Source: Chrysomallon squamiferum | Taxonomy: Eukaryota; Mollusca; Gastropoda; Neomphalida; Peltospiridae | Direction of reading: 5' to 3' | Assembly: GCA_012295275.1 (NCBI GenBank) | Contig: CM022678.1 | Coordinates: 9,544,574-9,606,573 of the forward strand | DNA: 62,000 nucleotides | Made by a program: the position numbers and the translations under genes | Shown: piece after piece, positions 57,600 through 62,000 of the stretch | Position numbering within the stretch: the first letter of the stretch is position 1 | Layout of the letters: each line of letters begins with the position of its first letter | The notes under the pieces: model-generated | Databases searched by the model: none | Told to the model about the DNA's origin: nothing | Seen by the model: the letters and a program-made list of their open reading frames with translations, nothing else

Positions 57600-58310
57600 T
57601 TTCTATTGATGGAAGGATGTTATCCAGGATCAGTTGCATGGAGGACTAATAAATATATTTTTAGCTCCTGATCTGTGCCTGAGTTATTTAAGAAAAATAT
57701 ATATGTTGTTGGTTTTTTCTGGGGTTTTTTCTGTGGAAAGACATATACTAAAAAATATTTTTATTTTTAGTGGCTTGTTTAAAAAAGGTGTCACTTCATA
57801 TTGCAGAAACAGTTTTTTTTTTCATTAGCTGTATTGTTATTTACCTTTTATGATAAAGGTTCCAGGATCAGTCCTCATGAAGGACTAATAATGTTATTTC
57901 CCAATCTAGCTGCTGATGTGTGATATATCATAGTAAATTTTTTTTTTCTGGGTTTTTTTTCTCTGGAAATATATATATTAGAAATATATGTTTAGTTGCT
58001 TTTCAGAAAAAAGGTGTCACTTCATTAGCTGTTTTGTTATTTACCTTTTAAGATAGAAAGTACTAGTAAAAAAAAACATGGTGTATGTTCTTAAATAAAA
58101 TATTTCTTCTTTATTTTAGATTTGTTGCATTTTAAGAGAATTTATGTTTATCAATTATCAGGTTATAATGACATATTTTTAAAAGATACTGATTTTTCAA
58201 CAAACATTCATTTGTATCAGTAAATGGCATTTATATACATATAACAGCAAATAATGTTACTAATAAAAAAAATAAAAAAAAAATGAAATTATCTTTGTTT
58301 TTACTTTTTC
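57600..58310 (+). repeat. Intronic two-copy repeat and flanks, copy C
   Basis: Matches 6660-7365, including the paired CCAGGATCAGT...GGAGGACTAATAA segments and T-runs. No gene. Confidence 0.75.
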
Positions 58311-58312
58311 AG

Positions 58313-58407
58313 ACATATATCACAAAACAGACAAGTGTTGTCACCTAAACTTGAGAATGGGACACACACAGACAGCAGAACAGACAGAGAAGTTTATCAA
58401 AAAACTG
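58313..58407 (+). CDS. CAMSAP: CAMSAP block exon (95 nt), copy C
   Basis: Follows the CH exon in phase (AAA-type codon split) and is open: NIYHKTDKCCHLNLRMGHTQ then TAEQTEKFIKKL. Donor GTATGA. I recognise no conserved motif in it. Confidence 0.6.
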
Positions 58408-58505
58408 GTATGAAAAACTCACACATTAACTAACCTGATTGATATACATTCTTCTTAGTTTTTCTATTGGTAATATATTCTCAATAATAAAAATAAGAAA
58501 AGCAG

Positions 58506-59112
58506 ATTAGAGCAAGGAGAGTCTATAATAATAAGTAAAGTAATTGTAGTATACAAATAGCTTGATAACTTAGCAAGGAGAGTCTATAATAATAAGTAAA
58601 GTAATTGTAGTATACAAATAGCTTGATAACTTAGCAAGGAGAGTCTATAATAATAAGTAAAGTAATTGTAGTATACAAATAGCTTGATAACTTAGCAAGG
58701 AGAGTCTATAATAATAAGTAAAGTAATTGTAGTATACAAATAGCTTGATAACTTAGCAAGGAGAGTCTATAATAATAAGTAAAGTAATTGTAGTATACAA
58801 ATAGCTTGATAACTTAGCAAGGAGAGTCCATAATAATAAGTAAAGTAATTGTAGTATACAAATAGCTTGATAACTTAGCAAGGAGAGTCTATAATAATAA
58901 GTAAAGTAATTGTAGTATACAAATAGCTTGATAACTTAGCAAGGAGAGTCTATAATAATAAGTAAAGTAATTGTAGTATACAAATAGCTTGATAACTTAG
59001 CAAGGAGAGTCTATAATAATAAGTAAAGTAATTGTAGTATACAAATAGCTTGATAACTTAGCAAGGAGAGTCTATAATAATAAGTAAAGTAATTGTAGTA
59101 TACAAATAGCCT
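58506..59112 (+). repeat. 61-bp minisatellite, array C (about 10 units)
   Basis: The most regular of the three arrays: ten nearly identical units containing AGTAAAGTAATTGTAGTATA and TAGCTTGATAACTTAGCAAG. Same intronic position as arrays A and B. Confidence 0.97.
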
Positions 59113-59339
59113 TGATATTATTAGTATTCTTCCATATTTCTATATTTCCATTAGCATTGTTTTATTTTATTTTTTAGCTGATATTTACTATATACATAAT
59201 CAAAACCATTTATTGTTTTGTTTTCAACTTTGCCAGAATACAGTTAGAATTTTTTTTTTTTTTTTGATTTGAAAGTTTAAAAATTAATTTTGCTTTTTTT
59301 TTTACAAATAAATTTAAGTGATTCTTAGAATTTGGTATG

Positions 59340-59430
59340 TTTATGATTTAGTAATTTCAAAAAAAAGTAAGAGAAATGTCATCAAAGAATCTGTACTAAC
59401 CTGGCAGAAACAGAAGCATCTGCAGAGGTT
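59340..59430 (+). pseudogene. Candidate CAMSAP exon, 5' half deleted in copy C
   Basis: Only the 3' part of the 106-nt exon (from about AGAAATGTCATCAAAG) remains. About 150 bp found in A and B, including the acceptor, are missing at about 59365. If the exon is real, it cannot be spliced normally in this copy. Confidence 0.5.
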
Positions 59431-60003
59431 GTTGTTTGTTGTTATAGTAACAGCAGTAATAGTAGTACAACCCATTGTTGTAGTGTAGTTGTTATAGCAT
59501 TAGTACTTAATAATAATAGTTCTTGTTTGTAGTAATAGGTGATATTTTAGCCGATGATGCTTTGTGATCATAATGTATCTTGTGTGACTAATGGTCAGAA
59601 AAATACTAGCTGTAGTCATAGTACTAGTTGTAGTAGTAGTAGAAGTATTAATAGTAATTTTGTTGTTGCAGTAGTAGAAGTAATAGAGGGAGTGTGATAT
59701 GACAGTTAAATGAGAAATTGTTATGATAAAAGTAAAATGAAAAGTAGCTGTGGCAACAGGAGCAGTAGTTGTAGTAGTAGTAGTAGTTGTTTTTGTTGTA
59801 GTAATTATAACAATAACAGTATAAAATAATAGATTTCTTTGTTGAATTGGGGAAAAAAAAGAAAACTGATTAATTGTTTTTTTTTAATTTTTTTTTTTTT
59901 TATTTAATATCTGATTATTTTTTGTTTATTTTTTTAAATTTATTTAATATTTGATTAAGTATTTTATTGATTGATTGATTTATTTATTTATTTATCTGCT
60001 CAG

Positions 60004-60447
60004 ATGAGGCACCCACCAATCAGAATCAGACCAGTGAGTTGTCCACTTTCTTGGTTAATGTTGTGTCAAAGTTTTGCTGATGATCAGCTCAATGTTGGTG
60101 ACCTTGAGCCCCACAGACACTGCAGCCGACCATGTTGAACTACAACGATTCTGACAGCATGAAGTTGAAGAGTGTCACACCAGGTGACCAACCTCAACAG
60201 TCGAATGTCAGTGATCATGGAGAAAAACTTGAACCTTTAATGTCAGCTGAGCTAAAACCAGCCAAAGAAAAACACTTAAATCATTCAAAAGCAGAGGAAA
60301 GAGACGAGACTCCCAGAAAGAGGACAACATCTCCAACAAAGCCTAGGAAACCTCCTCAAACATCACCCATCACAGCTGATGTATTTCCATTCAAGGGGAC
60401 ATAACTGGAAGCCACTGTTTCTCTGAATCTCAACACCAGATGAACCA
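60004..60447 (+). pseudogene. CAMSAP: CAMSAP linker exon, copy C
   Basis: Acceptor CTGCTCAG and donor GTAAGT, 444 nt. Encodes KLKSVTPGDQPQQSNVSDHG, then LEPLMSAELKPAKEKH and a basic Pro/Thr stretch, before TAA at 60402-60404. Same two 5' frame changes as the other copies. Confidence 0.75.
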
Positions 60448-60589
60448 GTAAGTGTGATTTCAGTGTCTGATACTCCACTAACACAAGGATAACTGAAAAT
60501 TATGTAGGTCAAGGTCAAGGTGAAGGTGAGGGTAAAGGACATATGCCATTTTACATTAACCTTGATGTTTACATTAATCCTAAAAAACA

Positions 60590-60784
60590 GTGCCTCTAGA
60601 ATTCAGAAAACACTTTGATCAGAAGACAGTAGTGGTAATAGATTGTTCTAAACTATTTATACAGTGTCTTAAAAATCTTAATGAGCACAGACTTGGACAT
60701 CATACAAACACAACAACAAAACATATTTTTGATAGTATTTTATTGAATAAACTTCTTCCAGGAGTCTTTGTATTAGCAGACTGA
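60590..60784 (+). mobile_element. DDE_Tnp_4-like transposase fragment, copy C
   Basis: 64 residues: PLEFRKHFDQKTVVVIDCSK, LFIQCLKNLNEHRLGHHTNT and TTKHIFDSILLNK. This fits the DDE_Tnp_4 pattern F-R-x-x-F...V-I-I-D-C-x-E-(I/L)-F-I-x-x-P-x-N-L...Y-K-x-H-x-T-x-K, with the first catalytic Asp present and the conserved Glu replaced by Lys. It is a small piece of a cut-and-paste transposase, inactive, in the intron after the CAMSAP linker exon. Often paired with THAP domains; a THAP relic lies further along in arm B. Confidence 0.65.
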
Positions 60785-60843
60785 GTCTGACATTGCTGTG
60801 TGTGTAAATGAACAAATCCCATGTTTACTAATGGTGTTTCACA

Positions 60844-61116
60844 TCACTGTCTGTGGATGTCGAGACAAACTGACCATGTTAGATTCATCTTGAACAAGTG
60901 ATTGGTCTTAGGAAGAATGAATACACTGTGCTGCAGGGAAAGCTTTCCACTTGACTTTTTGATCAGTGAGGAATCAGAAGACTCACTTTCACTGGTTGAT
61001 GAGATTGTAAAGTTGGCTGTGCATTGACAAACGTATGAATCAGTTGTGTCCTTTAACTGGAAGAATGGGTTGTTATTGTTATGTGTGGTTCTGACTGCAG
61101 AAACAGGGCTTACCAT
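60844..61116 (-). CDS. Hypothetical 90-residue ORF, copy C
   Basis: Copy of the ORF at 2073-2345, antisense to CAMSAP, inside the insert 60819-61606 that arm B lacks. The only residue difference I noticed is in the Ser-rich stretch (SESESS versus SDSESS). Unrecognised; may be chance. Confidence 0.25.
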   Translation of the reverse strand: MVSPVSAVRTTHNNNNPFFQLKDTTDSYVCQCTANFTISSTSESESSDSSLIKKSSGKLSLQHSVFILPKTNHLFKMNLTWSVCLDIHRQ

Positions 61117-62000
61117 TGTAGATGCAGATCAGAGTGTACATTCACACAGTCTGATCAGAGTTTGCAGTGTTTAAGTAGCTTACAAAGTCCTCAAGCTGCA
61201 TGATGAGGTACAGGAGTGTACTGAAGAAACTGGGTCTAGACTTGTCAGAAAAACCATAAACCCCATTTCTGTAGTAAGAGCCACATATAAGAGTAAGACT
61301 GAGACACAAATATTGTTATATTCAGAATGTTGAAATGTTTCAGATATTTTTACTTGGCTTAGTTCATAACTTGATAATTAAAATAGTTTTCAAAAAACTG
61401 ATTTATTTTGCATTATAGTTGATTATTCATGATGCATCCATTATATGCAAATAATCTGAACTTGATTTCCAACTGGGGTTGTGTAAGAAATTTCCACAAA
61501 GAAAATGTATTGATATATTAAATAATATGTGTATTTATTCATTTACACAGCATTAGAATTTCCTTGTCTGTGTTTCTGTAATATGAAAAGTAAAGTAATG
61601 TATGATCTCTAAAATTTCAAATAATAGAGAGATAATTGTCTTTTAATCAGGATATTTTTTTTTTTTTTTTTTTATTTTTTAAAGTTTTTATTTAAATATT
61701 TAATGTAGAGAAATATATAATTAGATAAAAGTTTTTAACTATAACCATTTATTGTATTTTTATGCATGTATTTTGTTATATGCTTATACAACTCAGTTTT
61801 TTCTATGTTCAGTGTTTCAGAAACTGTGACTGCTTGTTGCTGAAAGTTGAAATCCTTCTTCAGCATTTTGATCTGCTATTGGTGATGTGATGTCACCTGC
61901 ATTTTCACTGGATTCAGAGGTTAGTTGTTTTTGTTTTTTTTTATTTAGTTTATAAGAATGACAATCCTTAAGTATCACAGATATATGGTTTATTTTAATT

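Larger units (their letters stand above)
54277..60447 (+). pseudogene. CAMSAP: CAMSAP/Patronin homologue, N-terminal half including CH domain (copy C)
   Basis: CAMSAP proteins bind and protect microtubule minus ends; they have an N-terminal CH domain, a long disordered linker, coiled coils and a C-terminal CKK domain. Six exons here follow that order: LSRKGIYIMEKDESPVTET, HIALIDALMLAYASEVVSEE, a CH segment (VPVMTDILKDM...CCLSSLL), ICLKDGLGIANSLHNLRL through TELFFWFEMIK, a 95-nt exon, and the linker exon with LEPLMSAELKPAKEK. Each has a direct counterpart in vertebrate CAMSAP1. The segment between 54776 and 55625 (the family's KRFSTF... part) was not found. Lesions: TGA at 54380, one-base deletion in a T-run near 56259, TGA at 56303-56305, early TAA at 60402. 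Coiled coils and CKK would lie beyond the window. Identity is confident; functionality is doubtful. Confidence 0.85.
56320..62000 (+). repeat. Block C: third copy of the 5.3-11.6 kb segment
   Basis: Collinear with 5320-10390 in the same order: CH exon 3' end, LINE relic, two-copy repeat, 95-nt exon, 61-bp array, linker exon, DDE relic, insert (lost in B) and following sequence. It runs off the window end. Unlike B, it is continuous with upstream CAMSAP exons, so C is most likely the parental locus or allele. Confidence 0.92.

Overview
The window is eukaryotic nuclear DNA: very AT-rich, packed with microsatellites, and carrying genes as short exons bounded by GT/AG splice sites. An invertebrate is most likely, plausibly a lophotrochozoan such as a gastropod mollusc. 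The grounds are an invertebrate-style CAMSAP gene, a CUB-Ig-Ig membrane receptor, abundant simple repeats and decayed non-LTR and THAP/DDE transposon pieces. No prokaryotic genes are present. Two gaps of exactly 200 Ns (5120-5319, 44179-44378) mark it as a scaffold.

Layout. (1) 1-11.6 kb is an inverted repeat. Arm A (1 to about 5080, minus) and arm B (about 7290-11588, plus) carry the same block of introns and exons of a CAMSAP (microtubule minus-end-binding) homologue, each with a 61-bp minisatellite in one intron, and face each other across a scaffold gap. (2) 11.6-17.6 kb has no gene I can identify. (3) 17.6-18.9 kb (plus) has two phase-compatible exons resembling the extreme N-terminus of CAMSAP. 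(4) 20-29.2 kb (minus) is an unrecognised gene of about eight exons, one of them duplicated. (5) 30-39 kb has isolated candidate exons and many simple repeats, including a 23-bp VNTR. (6) 39.2-43.9 kb (plus) is a receptor: signal peptide, CUB-like domain, two Ig domains and a transmembrane exon, interrupted at its 3' side by the second gap. (7) 44.4-49 kb is mostly repeats. (8) 49.2-51.5 kb (minus) is a run of EGF-like exons. (9) 54.2 kb to the window end (plus) is CAMSAP, including the calponin-homology (CH) domain, running straight into block C, the third copy of the 5.3-11.6 kb block.

CAMSAP is one gene appearing in three partly overlapping copies (A, B, C), with the same LINE endonuclease relic in the same intron of B and C. 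The copies differ in their lesions. Either this is a young segmental duplication with decaying copies, or it is unmerged haplotypes joined by scaffolding. Frameshifts also occur in the Ig, EGF and CAMSAP exons, often at homopolymers, so base-level assembly error is a serious alternative to pseudogenes. All coordinates were read by eye; splice sites are predictions from consensus and reading phase.
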